In this document: one piece after another, positions 58,308 to 64,000 of the stretch
Position numbering within the stretch: the stretch's first letter is position 1
Layout: every line of letters begins with the position of its first letter
Assembly (NCBI RefSeq): GCF_019890615.1
Contig: NZ_JAINVZ010000002.1
Coordinates: 458,338-522,337 of the forward strand
From: Streptantibioticus parmotrematis
GTDB lineage: Bacteria; Actinomycetota; Actinomycetes; Streptomycetales; Streptomycetaceae
Length of the DNA: 64,000 nt
Reading direction: 5' to 3'
Made by a program: the position numbers and the translations under genes
The notes under the pieces: generated by a model
The model's database searches: none
Seen by the model: the letters and a program-made list of their open reading frames with translations, nothing else
Told to the model about the DNA's origin: nothing

Positions 58308-60668
58308 GTGACTGCACCAACGGAAGCCTCCCTGTTCGCACCCGTCCCGGACTCCCCGGACGCGGTGCTCGACGGGCTCGACCCGGAGCAGCGCGCCGTC
58401 GCCACCGCGCTGCACGGGCCGGTGTGCGTGCTGGCCGGTGCCGGAACGGGCAAGACCCGCGCCATCACGCACCGCATCGCCTACGGGGTGCGCGCCGGGA
58501 TACTCCAGCCCGGCAGCGTGCTGGCGGTCACCTTCACCGCGCGCGCCGCGGGCGAGATGCGCGGCAGGCTCCGGCAGCTGGGCGCCGCCGGGGTGCAGGC
58601 CCGCACGTTCCACTCCGCCGCCCTGCGCCAGCTCCAGTACTTCTGGCCCCGCGTCGTCGGCGGGCCGCTGCCCCGGCTGGTCGAACGCAAGGCCCAGCTG
58701 GTCGCGGAGGCCGCCACACGCGGCGGCCTGCGCCTGGACCGCGGCGAGCTGCGCGACGTCACCGGCGAGATCGAATGGGCCAAGGTCACCCAGACCGTCC
58801 CCGAGGACTACGCGGCCGCCGCCGCCCGGGCCGGCCGCGAGACCCCCCGCGACCCCGCCGAGACCGCCCGCCTCTACACCACCTACGAGCAGCTCAAGCG
58901 CGACCGCGGCGTGATCGACTTCGAGGACGTGCTGCTGCTGACCGTCGGCGTGCTGCACGAGCGGCCCGACGTCGCCGACCAGGTCCGCTCCCAGTACCAG
59001 CACTTCGTCGTCGACGAGTACCAGGACGTCAGCCCCCTCCAGCAGCGCCTGCTCGACCTGTGGCTCGGCGACCGCGACACCCTGTGCGTCGTCGGCGACG
59101 CGGGCCAGACCATCTACTCCTTCACCGGGGCCACCCCCGAGTACCTGCTCGGCTTCCGCGGCCGCTACCCCGGTGCCACCGTCGTGAAGCTGGTGCGCGA
59201 CTACCGCTCCACCCCGCAGGTCGTCCACCTCGCCAACGGCGTGCTGGCCCAGGCCCGCGGCCAGGCCGCCGCCCACCGCCTGGAACTGGTCTCCCAGCGC
59301 CCGCCCGGCCCCGACCCCTCCTGCACCGAGTACGCCGACGAGCCCGCCGAGGCCGAGGGCACCGCCCGCCACGTGCGCCGCCTGATCGACTCCGGCGTGC
59401 GCCCCAGCGAGATCGCCGTCCTCTACCGCGTCAACGCCCAGTCCGAGGTCTACGAGCAGGCCCTCGCCGACGCGGGCGTGCCCTACCAACTGCGCGGCGC
59501 CGAACGGTTCTTCGAACGCGTCGAGGTCCGCGAGGCCGGAGCCGCCCTGCGTGGCGCGGCCCGCTTCGGCGCCAACGACACCCTGCTGGACGGCGCCGTC
59601 GACCTGCCCTCCCAGGTGCGCGCCGTGCTGTCCACCAAGAACTGGACCCCGCAGCCCCCCGCCGGATCCGGCGCCGCGCGCGACCGCTGGGAGTCGCTGG
59701 CCGCGCTGGTGCGGCTGGCCGAAGACTTCGCCGCCGTCCGCCCCGACGCCTCCCTCGCCGACCTGGTGGCCGAACTCGACGAGCGCGCCGCCGCCCAGCA
59801 CGCCCCCACCGTCGAAGGCGTCACCCTCGCCTCCCTGCACGCCGCCAAGGGCCTGGAATGGGACGCGGTCTTCCTCGTCGGCCTCACCGAGGGCACGCTG
59901 CCGATCACCTACGCGAAGACCGAGGCGCAGATCGAGGAGGAACGACGCCTGCTCTACGTGGGCGTCACCCGGGCCCGCTCCCACCTGTCTCTGTCATGGG
60001 CGCTGTCGCGTTCCCCCGGCGGATACGGCGGCCGCCGCCCCACCCGCTTCCTCACCGGCCTGCGCGGCGGACCCGGCGCCCGCCACGCCGCGCCGGGCCC
60101 GTTCGGCGCCGCCGGCTCGGTGACCGGTCCCGACCTCGCCGGCTCTGGGCGCACGGGACGCGGCGGCGCGGATGACGGCGTGGGCGGCGCGGGGGGCGGC
60201 GGGGAGCGCGTGCCGGGGGCGCGTCGGCGCGGGCCGGTGCGTTGCCGGGTGTGCGGGCGCACGCTGTCGGAGGCCGGCGAGATCAAACTGATGCGCTGCG
60301 AGGACTGCCCCAGCGACCTCGACGAGGGCCTCCACGAGCGGCTGCACGACTGGCGCCGGGCCCGCGCGAGCGACCTCGGCCAGCCCGCGTTCTGCGTCTT
60401 CACCGACAAGACACTGCTGGCCATCGCCGAGGCGCGGCCCGAGGACGAGCAGGACCTGGCCCGTATCGCGGGCGTCGGCGCACGCAAGCTGCGCAGCTTC
60501 GGGGCGGACGTCCTGGCCCTGTGCGCGGGCCGCGAACTCGCGCCGCAGGACGCTCCCGAAGGCGCCCTCGAAGCCGCCGTCGAAGAACCCGGGGAACCGA
60601 AACTGTCCGGAACCCCGGATTCCATCGAAAGCCCTGTTGCCCCCGTTACGGATTCGTCGAATAAATAG
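58308..60668 (+). CDS. uvrD2: DNA helicase UvrD2 with zinc-Cys and HRDC domains
   Basis: A 786-residue SF1A helicase. Walker A is LAGAGTGKTRAI (about 46-57); Walker B DEYQDVSPLQ; GDAGQTIYSFTGAT; SLHAAKGLEWDAVF. The tetracysteine block CRVCG...RCEDC (about 645-670) is followed by an HRDC domain (about 690-765; FCVFTDKTLLAIAEARP, GVGARKLRSFG). This is UvrD2, essential in mycobacteria, and differs from UvrD1. GTG 58308; a TTG/ATG start nearby is out of frame. CAGCAT (58296-58301) could be a -10 ending seven bases upstream. The gene is divergent from mycoredoxin. Confidence 0.94.
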   Translation: MTAPTEASLFAPVPDSPDAVLDGLDPEQRAVATALHGPVCVLAGAGTGKTRAITHRIAYGVRAGILQPGSVLAVTFTARAAGEMRGRLRQLGAAGVQARTFHSAALRQLQYFWPRVVGGPLPRLVERKAQLVAEAATRGGLRLDRGELRDVTGEIEWAKVTQTVPEDYAAAAARAGRETPRDPAETARLYTTYEQLKRDRGVIDFEDVLLLTVGVLHERPDVADQVRSQYQHFVVDEYQDVSPLQQRLLDLWLGDRDTLCVVGDAGQTIYSFTGATPEYLLGFRGRYPGATVVKLVRDYRSTPQVVHLANGVLAQARGQAAAHRLELVSQRPPGPDPSCTEYADEPAEAEGTARHVRRLIDSGVRPSEIAVLYRVNAQSEVYEQALADAGVPYQLRGAERFFERVEVREAGAALRGAARFGANDTLLDGAVDLPSQVRAVLSTKNWTPQPPAGSGAARDRWESLAALVRLAEDFAAVRPDASLADLVAELDERAAAQHAPTVEGVTLASLHAAKGLEWDAVFLVGLTEGTLPITYAKTEAQIEEERRLLYVGVTRARSHLSLSWALSRSPGGYGGRRPTRFLTGLRGGPGARHAAPGPFGAAGSVTGPDLAGSGRTGRGGADDGVGGAGGGGERVPGARRRGPVRCRVCGRTLSEAGEIKLMRCEDCPSDLDEGLHERLHDWRRARASDLGQPAFCVFTDKTLLAIAEARPEDEQDLARIAGVGARKLRSFGADVLALCAGRELAPQDAPEGALEAAVEEPGEPKLSGTPDSIESPVAPVTDSSNK

Positions 60669-60669
60669 T

Positions 60670-60699
60670 TTGCGCGCGTCGATGGAATCCTCATAGCCT
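60670..60699 (+). promoter_or_regulatory. wblC promoter, WblC-type
   Basis: TTGCGC (60670-60675), 18 bases, TAGCCT (60694-60699). The 20 bases before the -35 are AT-rich (near GAATAAATAG), as required at WhiB7/WblC-activated promoters. Transcription should begin near 60706, giving a leader of about 640 bases to wblC. Confidence 0.65.
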
Positions 60700-60829
60700 G
60701 CGTGAGCACGGTCGCTCACGGCCCTTCCGGGGGCTGAGGAAGCCGTGATGTACTGGTCCGGGCACGTCCCGAACCACCCGCAGGACCCTGTCCCCATAAG
60801 CCGCGAGACGCCGAGAGGAGGCGAGAGAA

Positions 60830-61180
60830 ATGATCAGCATCACCGAGATCACCAAACTGACCGGTCGCCCGGCCACCGACTCCCGCCTGTCCGGCGGCTC
60901 GTCGCTGTCCCTCGCCTGCGCTCTGCGCGGCACCGGTCTGTCCGGCGCCGGCTTCTTCGGCGGCGGCCGTCTTGTCGGCGGTGCCGGCGAGCGACCGGTC
61001 CAGGCACCGGCGGCGGAAGCGGCAGCACTGGCCCTCGGCTATGTGCCCGCGGCCGACGGTGCCGGATTCCCGCAGCAGGACTGGGACAGCGCCGCCAATG
61101 GCGACACGAACGCAGTGACGAAGCACCACCGCAAGATGCGGGCCTTCCGCGGGCTCGAACCCTGGAGAGATCCAGCCTGA
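60830..61180 (+). CDS. Upstream ORF of the wblC leader (116 residues)
   Basis: ATG with GAGGAGGCGAG upstream, an excellent ribosome site. MISITEITKLTGRPATDSRL starts the chain, which is Gly/Ala-rich in the middle and ends MRAFRGLEPWRDPA. Third-position GC is high, so it is translated. No known domain; probably small and disordered. Its stop lies 23 bases before the terminator hairpin at 61204, as expected of the uORF that controls whiB7/wblC by attenuation. Ribosome stalling by antibiotics would free an antiterminator. Whether the peptide itself acts is unknown. Confidence 0.75.
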   Translation: MISITEITKLTGRPATDSRLSGGSSLSLACALRGTGLSGAGFFGGGRLVGGAGERPVQAPAAEAAALALGYVPAADGAGFPQQDWDSAANGDTNAVTKHHRKMRAFRGLEPWRDPA

Positions 61181-61240
61181 TCCACCATCAGGTCGGCACC
61201 TTCAGGGCCGCGGAACCCGTGAACCGGGATCCGCGGCCCT
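61145..61240 (+). promoter_or_regulatory. wblC attenuator: terminator and antiterminator
   Basis: The terminator is AGGGCCGCGGA (61204-61214) with TCCGCGGCCCT (61230-61240), followed by TCTGTTTGTG. TTCCGCGG (61145-61152), inside the uORF, is complementary to CCGCGGAA (61208-61215), the left terminator arm, and so is a candidate antiterminator partner. Small hairpins (61162-61175, 61177-61191) lie between. uORF translation would cover 61145-61152 and favour termination. Confidence 0.75.
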
Positions 61241-61347
61241 TCTGTTTGTGCAGGTGAAACAGGTGAAGGGGCCTCGGAACACACCGACCCGGTACCGACC
61301 CAGCCCGGCCCACCGGCCGGACCGACAGACGAGGAAGACACCAGACC

Positions 61348-61707
61348 GTGCATTCCACCCCGCCCTCCCCGTCAGTACCGCCTTCCGAAACGATCTCCCA
61401 GCCCGCCGTGCCCCCGGAGGCCCCCTTGCTCCCCCTGACCGAGCTCGACGACGAGATCGAGCGCCTCGGCGTCCCCGTCCCCTGTCGCTCCTACGACCCC
61501 GAGGTGTTCTTCGCCGAGACCCCGGCCGACGTCGAGTACGCCAAGTCCCTGTGCCAGACCTGCCCGGTCCGCGAGGCCTGCCTCGCCGGGGCCAAGGGCC
61601 GCCGTGAGCCCTGGGGCGTGTGGGGCGGTGAGCTGTTCGTGCAGGGCGTCGTGGTGCCCCGCAAGCGGCCGCGTGGCCGTCCGCGCAAGAACGAGGTCGT
61701 GGCATGA
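61348..61707 (+). CDS. wblC: WhiB-like antibiotic-response regulator WblC (WhiB7)
   Basis: A 119-residue Fe-S transcription factor. Four Cys (46, 69, 72, 78) bind a 4Fe-4S cluster; the block GVWGG (90-94) binds the primary sigma factor; RGRP (109-112) is the AT-hook. It activates resistance genes in response to ribosome-targeting antibiotics and activates its own promoter. GTG 61348 is the start (VHSTPPSP). It is controlled by the uORF attenuator described above. The next gene overlaps its stop (ATGA). M. tuberculosis whiB7 also sits by uvrD2. Confidence 0.95.
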   Translation: MHSTPPSPSVPPSETISQPAVPPEAPLLPLTELDDEIERLGVPVPCRSYDPEVFFAETPADVEYAKSLCQTCPVREACLAGAKGRREPWGVWGGELFVQGVVVPRKRPRGRPRKNEVVA

Positions 61708-62015
61708 GGCTCCGCGCCGCCACCGGAACGATCGACAACCCGATGACGCACAACCCGCAGAAGCAGGCCCCGATGACCCCGTCCGCCTTCGAGACCACCC
61801 ACCACGCCGCCGCCGCGGCGACCCGCCAGAACAGGACCCGTGAGATGCAACTCTTCCCAGAAGCCCTGGCCCGCGCCCATGTGCAGGAACGGCTCTACGA
61901 GGCCGAGTCCGAACGCGCCGCCCGCCGGGTGCTCACCGCTCGCCGCCTCCAGCGACGGGCCGAGCGCGCTTCGCTCAAGGCCCGCCGGGCGCTCGCCCTC
62001 GTCGTCATGCAGTAA
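61704..62015 (+). CDS. Small basic-helical protein coupled to wblC
   Basis: A 103-residue protein starting with an ATG that overlaps the wblC stop, so it is in the WblC transcript. The first 45 residues are polar and disordered; the second half is an Arg/Ala-rich helix (ERAARRVLTARRLQRRAERA). It contains several in-frame ATGs; MQLFPEALARAH at 61845 would start the helical part alone. No known domain. It may bind RNA, DNA or the ribosome, by charge only. Coupling suggests a role in the antibiotic response. Confidence 0.7.
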   Translation: MRLRAATGTIDNPMTHNPQKQAPMTPSAFETTHHAAAAATRQNRTREMQLFPEALARAHVQERLYEAESERAARRVLTARRLQRRAERASLKARRALALVVMQ

Positions 62016-62041
62016 CGCGCGCGGAGACGACGCACGTGCGG

Positions 62042-62063
62042 GGTGACGGCAGCCGCCGTCACC
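62042..62063 (+). terminator. Terminator after the wblC operon
   Basis: A perfect 9-bp stem, GGTGACGGC (62042-62050) and GCCGTCACC (62055-62063), with an AGCC loop, 27 bases after the coupled gene. Confidence 0.65.
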
Positions 62064-62112
62064 ACGTAACGATCGCATAACGCCTCGGCTCCCCGCAGGA
62101 GCCACCACCCCG

Positions 62113-62138
62113 GGGCCGGTCCCGCACAGGACCGGCCC
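62113..62138. terminator. Second hairpin before the zinc-ribbon gene
   Basis: A perfect 10-bp stem, GGGCCGGTCC (62113-62122) and GGACCGGCCC (62129-62138), with a CGCACA loop. It could be a second terminator or an operator. Confidence 0.55.
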
Positions 62139-62189
62139 TGCGGTGCGTTGTGTCCCGATCCGCCCGGCGTACGGAGGTATCGTCTCCAG

Positions 62190-62408
62190 GTGGATCAGAA
62201 GACTCGCAACCCCGCTTCTGAAGACCGTCCCGCCGAGCCGGACGCCGCGCCGCCCACGGTCTGCGCGCGCTGCGGCACCGTGAGCGAGCGAACACCGGTC
62301 ACCTGGACCTGCTCCGTCGAAGGCGGCGTCCGCCGCTACTTCTGCGACGACTGCGCCCGCGCCCACCTGCGCAGCATCGAAGGCCGCCTCGACTCCGCGT
62401 GGTGGTAG
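62190..62408 (+). CDS. Small zinc-ribbon protein
   Basis: A 72-residue protein. VCARCGTV (about 25-32) and FCDDCARAH (about 53-61) give two CxxC knuckles, a zinc ribbon. The tail is LRSIEGRLDSAWW. GTG 62190 is preceded by TATCGT (62178-62183) ending seven bases upstream, a leaderless arrangement. This supports the start over GTG 62148. Its stop is 10 bases from the convergent ABC1 kinase stop. Function unknown; protein or nucleic-acid binding likely. Confidence 0.78.
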   Translation: MDQKTRNPASEDRPAEPDAAPPTVCARCGTVSERTPVTWTCSVEGGVRRYFCDDCARAHLRSIEGRLDSAWW

Positions 62409-62418
62409 CCGCCGCCCC

Positions 62419-63762
62419 TCACCCCTCGGGGTCGTCCGCCGCGAACCCCGGCAGCCAGTCGAGCAGTTCGTCCCGCAACCGCACCGCGGCGTCCAGCTGA
62501 CACAGCACGCCGATCGTGCTCAGCGTCACCCGGTGGATCAGCAGGTACGACGGCGGCAGGTTCAGCTGCTTGCCCAGCTGATACGCGGGCGAGCGCGGAT
62601 CGGCCACCCGCGCCGCCTGATTGCGCATCCAGCCGCGCCCGAAGGTGAACTCCTCCACCCCCGCCGGCTCGATGATCGGCAGCAGGTAGTCCAGCACCGC
62701 GTCCGGGTCGAGCGTGATCGTCGGCCTGACGAACCCCTCCTCCCGCAGGATCGCCAGCACCCCCTCGGCGTCACCGTCCAGCGCCAGCCGCAACGACGTC
62801 CCGATCGGCAACGGCAACCCCTCCGGCAACCGGTCCACCGTCCCGAAGTCCAGCACCCCCAGCCGCCAGCCGTCCGCCGGACCGTCGTCCACCAGCAGCC
62901 GGAAGTTCCCCGGATGCGGATCGGCGTGCAGCAACCCGGTGCGCGCCGGACCCGCGAACAGGAAGTGCGCCAGCAACTGCCCCGCCCGGTCCCGCTCCGA
63001 CTTCGTGCCTTCCGCGATCACCTCCGCCAGCGGCACCCCGTCCATCCACTCCGTCACCAGAACCTGCTCGGCCTGGTGCACCACGTCCGGCACCACCACG
63101 TCCGGATCCTGCGCGAACTCCACCGCGTGCGCGTGCTGCGCCTGCGCCTCCAGCGCGTAGTCCAGCTCCTCCGAGACCCGCTCCCGCAGCTCCGTGATCA
63201 GCGGCTTGATGTCCATCCCCGGGATCAACGGCCCGAACAACCGCGCCACCCGGCCCAGTTGGGACAGATCCGACAGCAACGCCGCGCCCGCCCCCGGATA
63301 CTGCACCTTGACCGCCACCACCCGGCCGTCGTGCCACACCGCCCGGTGCACCTGCCCGATCGACGCCGCCGCCGCGGGCTGCTCGTCGAACTCCTCGAAC
63401 AACTCCCGCCAGTCCTCGCCCAGCGCCTTCGCCAGCACCTCGTGCACCGTGCGCGCGGGCATCGGCGGCGCCGCTTCCTGCAACTTCGTCAACGCCGCCC
63501 GGTACGGCCCGGCGACCTCCTCCGGCAGCGCCGCCTCGAAGACGGACAGCGCCTGCCCGAACTTCATCGCCCCGCCCTTGAGCTCCCCGAGCACCTTGAA
63601 CAACTGCTCGGCGGTGCGCTGCTGCAACTCGCTCGCCACGACGTCCGCCGGACGCCCCCCGATCCGCTTGCCGAGCCCCAGCGTGGCCCGGCCCGCGAAG
63701 CCGAGGGGCAGCGCCGCGAGCTTGGCGGTCCGGGTCACTGCCTTGCGAGGAAGATCCGACAT
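62419..63762 (-). CDS. ABC1/UbiB-family atypical kinase
   Basis: A 447-residue AarF/ADCK/UbiB protein. The family N-motif KFGQALSVFEAALPEE is near residue 72. AAASIGQVHRAVWHDGR gives the A-rich loop in place of a P-loop; VAVKVQYPG the ATP lysine; LLHADPHPGNF the catalytic loop; and VLDFGTVDRLP the DFG motif. M. tuberculosis Rv3197 lies next to whiB7 in the same way; it has been linked to macrolide binding/ATPase activity, which is memory. UbiB-like kinases aid quinone biosynthesis. ATG 63762 (MSDLPRK) has GAGGGG upstream; GTG 63780 is an alternative. Confidence 0.93.
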   Translation of the reverse strand: MSDLPRKAVTRTAKLAALPLGFAGRATLGLGKRIGGRPADVVASELQQRTAEQLFKVLGELKGGAMKFGQALSVFEAALPEEVAGPYRAALTKLQEAAPPMPARTVHEVLAKALGEDWRELFEEFDEQPAAAASIGQVHRAVWHDGRVVAVKVQYPGAGAALLSDLSQLGRVARLFGPLIPGMDIKPLITELRERVSEELDYALEAQAQHAHAVEFAQDPDVVVPDVVHQAEQVLVTEWMDGVPLAEVIAEGTKSERDRAGQLLAHFLFAGPARTGLLHADPHPGNFRLLVDDGPADGWRLGVLDFGTVDRLPEGLPLPIGTSLRLALDGDAEGVLAILREEGFVRPTITLDPDAVLDYLLPIIEPAGVEEFTFGRGWMRNQAARVADPRSPAYQLGKQLNLPPSYLLIHRVTLSTIGVLCQLDAAVRLRDELLDWLPGFAADDPEG

Positions 63763-64000
63763 GCGCCCCTCTTTCGTCACACCCGTGCCGCCCGCCTCGG
63801 CGCGGGGTGGTCACCCGGCCATTGTCGCGCGCCCCGTCCTCCGCCCCGCACCGCACCCGCAATCCGGATGCGGCGGGGCGGGGGAGCGGACGGGGGCGAG
63901 ATCGGCGAGGGAGAGGGAGAGGCGAGCGCCGACGCTCGCGATCCCCACCGGGGGGCTCCCCGCCCCCTCCCCCTCCTCCCCCCCCCCCCCCCGCCGATCC
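63763..64000. other. Right-end intergenic sequence with C15 homopolymer
   Basis: Purine-rich GGGGGAG and GAGAGGGAGAG stretches, then a run of fifteen C at 63978-63992 in a C-rich block. No gene is visible before the window ends. The run may be hard to sequence and its length is uncertain. Confidence 0.6.

Noticed and set aside
60745..61257. Overlapping frame across the wblC leader starting GTG-ATG-TAC
   Set aside because: Arg-rich, poor codon bias; the 60830 frame has the strong ribosome site and good codon use.
1..64000. CRISPR array, prophage, IS element or rRNA
   Set aside because: No spaced direct repeats, transposase, integrase or rRNA sequence was seen; tandem repeats found are short and unspaced.

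Overview
The window is very GC-rich, with strong third-position GC bias, frequent GTG and some TTG starts, and start/stop overlaps of the ATGA or GTGA type. The gene families (WhiB-like WblC, mycoredoxin, AdnAB, UvrD2 with HRDC, DUF3107, DUF3117, SigE/anti-sigma/HtrA/TatB) are actinobacterial. Promoters of sigma-R type, peptide and molybdate ABC transporters and a PelF-like glycosyltransferase point to a Streptomyces or close relative, in the chromosome core. I saw no phage, insertion sequence, CRISPR array, tRNA or rRNA, and I noted no in-frame TTA codon in the named genes.

Layout. 38-2342: DivIVA-domain membrane protein, tag, an enoyl-CoA hydratase and DUF3117. 2478-7305: the envelope-stress unit, with a methyltransferase divergent from sigE, then its anti-sigma factor, htrA and tatB. 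7442-14423: a conserved hypothetical gene, mrp, DUF1003, a MgtE-N/CBS protein without membrane domain, an EamA exporter and CorA. 14882-19711: SUFU-domain protein, MFS transporter, zinc-ribbon protein, PHP phosphoesterase, MarC protein and a small protein behind a sigma-R-type promoter. 19893-26898: two alpha/beta hydrolases, a DEAD-box helicase divergent from a ferritin-like protein, a small membrane protein, DUF3107, a TetR regulator and a small acidic protein. 27000-32836: a peptide ABC transporter with a possible leader peptide. 33022-36909: PelF-like glycosyltransferase, membrane protein and epimerase. 37053-38231: moeZ behind a sigma-R-type promoter. 38320-43628: TIM-barrel protein, VC0807-type protein and a molybdate system (modBC fusion, modA, HTH-TOBE regulator). 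43757-46813: a very large flippase-like protein with a kinase-like domain. 46966-62408: DNA-repair and antibiotic-stress block (ATL protein, adnA, adnB, dipeptidase, nudC, mycoredoxin, uvrD2, wblC with attenuator leader). 62419-63762: ABC1/UbiB kinase.

How it fits together. From memory, two Mycobacterium tuberculosis neighbourhoods appear here side by side: the sigE-rseA-htrA-tatB-mrp-MgtE block with tagA and DUF3117, and the whiB7-uvrD2-mrx1-nudC-adnBA-moeZ block with DUF3107, the TetR gene and the DEAD helicase. The shared themes are envelope stress, thiol/oxidative stress (three GGAAT-N18-GTT promoters), double-strand-break repair (AdnAB, UvrD2, ATL) and ribosome-antibiotic response (WblC).

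Most notable items: the wblC leader with an overlapping antiterminator candidate; the three sigma-R-type promoters, one driving an uncharacterised 47-residue protein; an apparently leaderless 30-codon peptide gene before the peptide transporter; a Uma2-type nuclease gene set opposite-strand between adnA and adnB; and a recurrent leaderless -10 arrangement.
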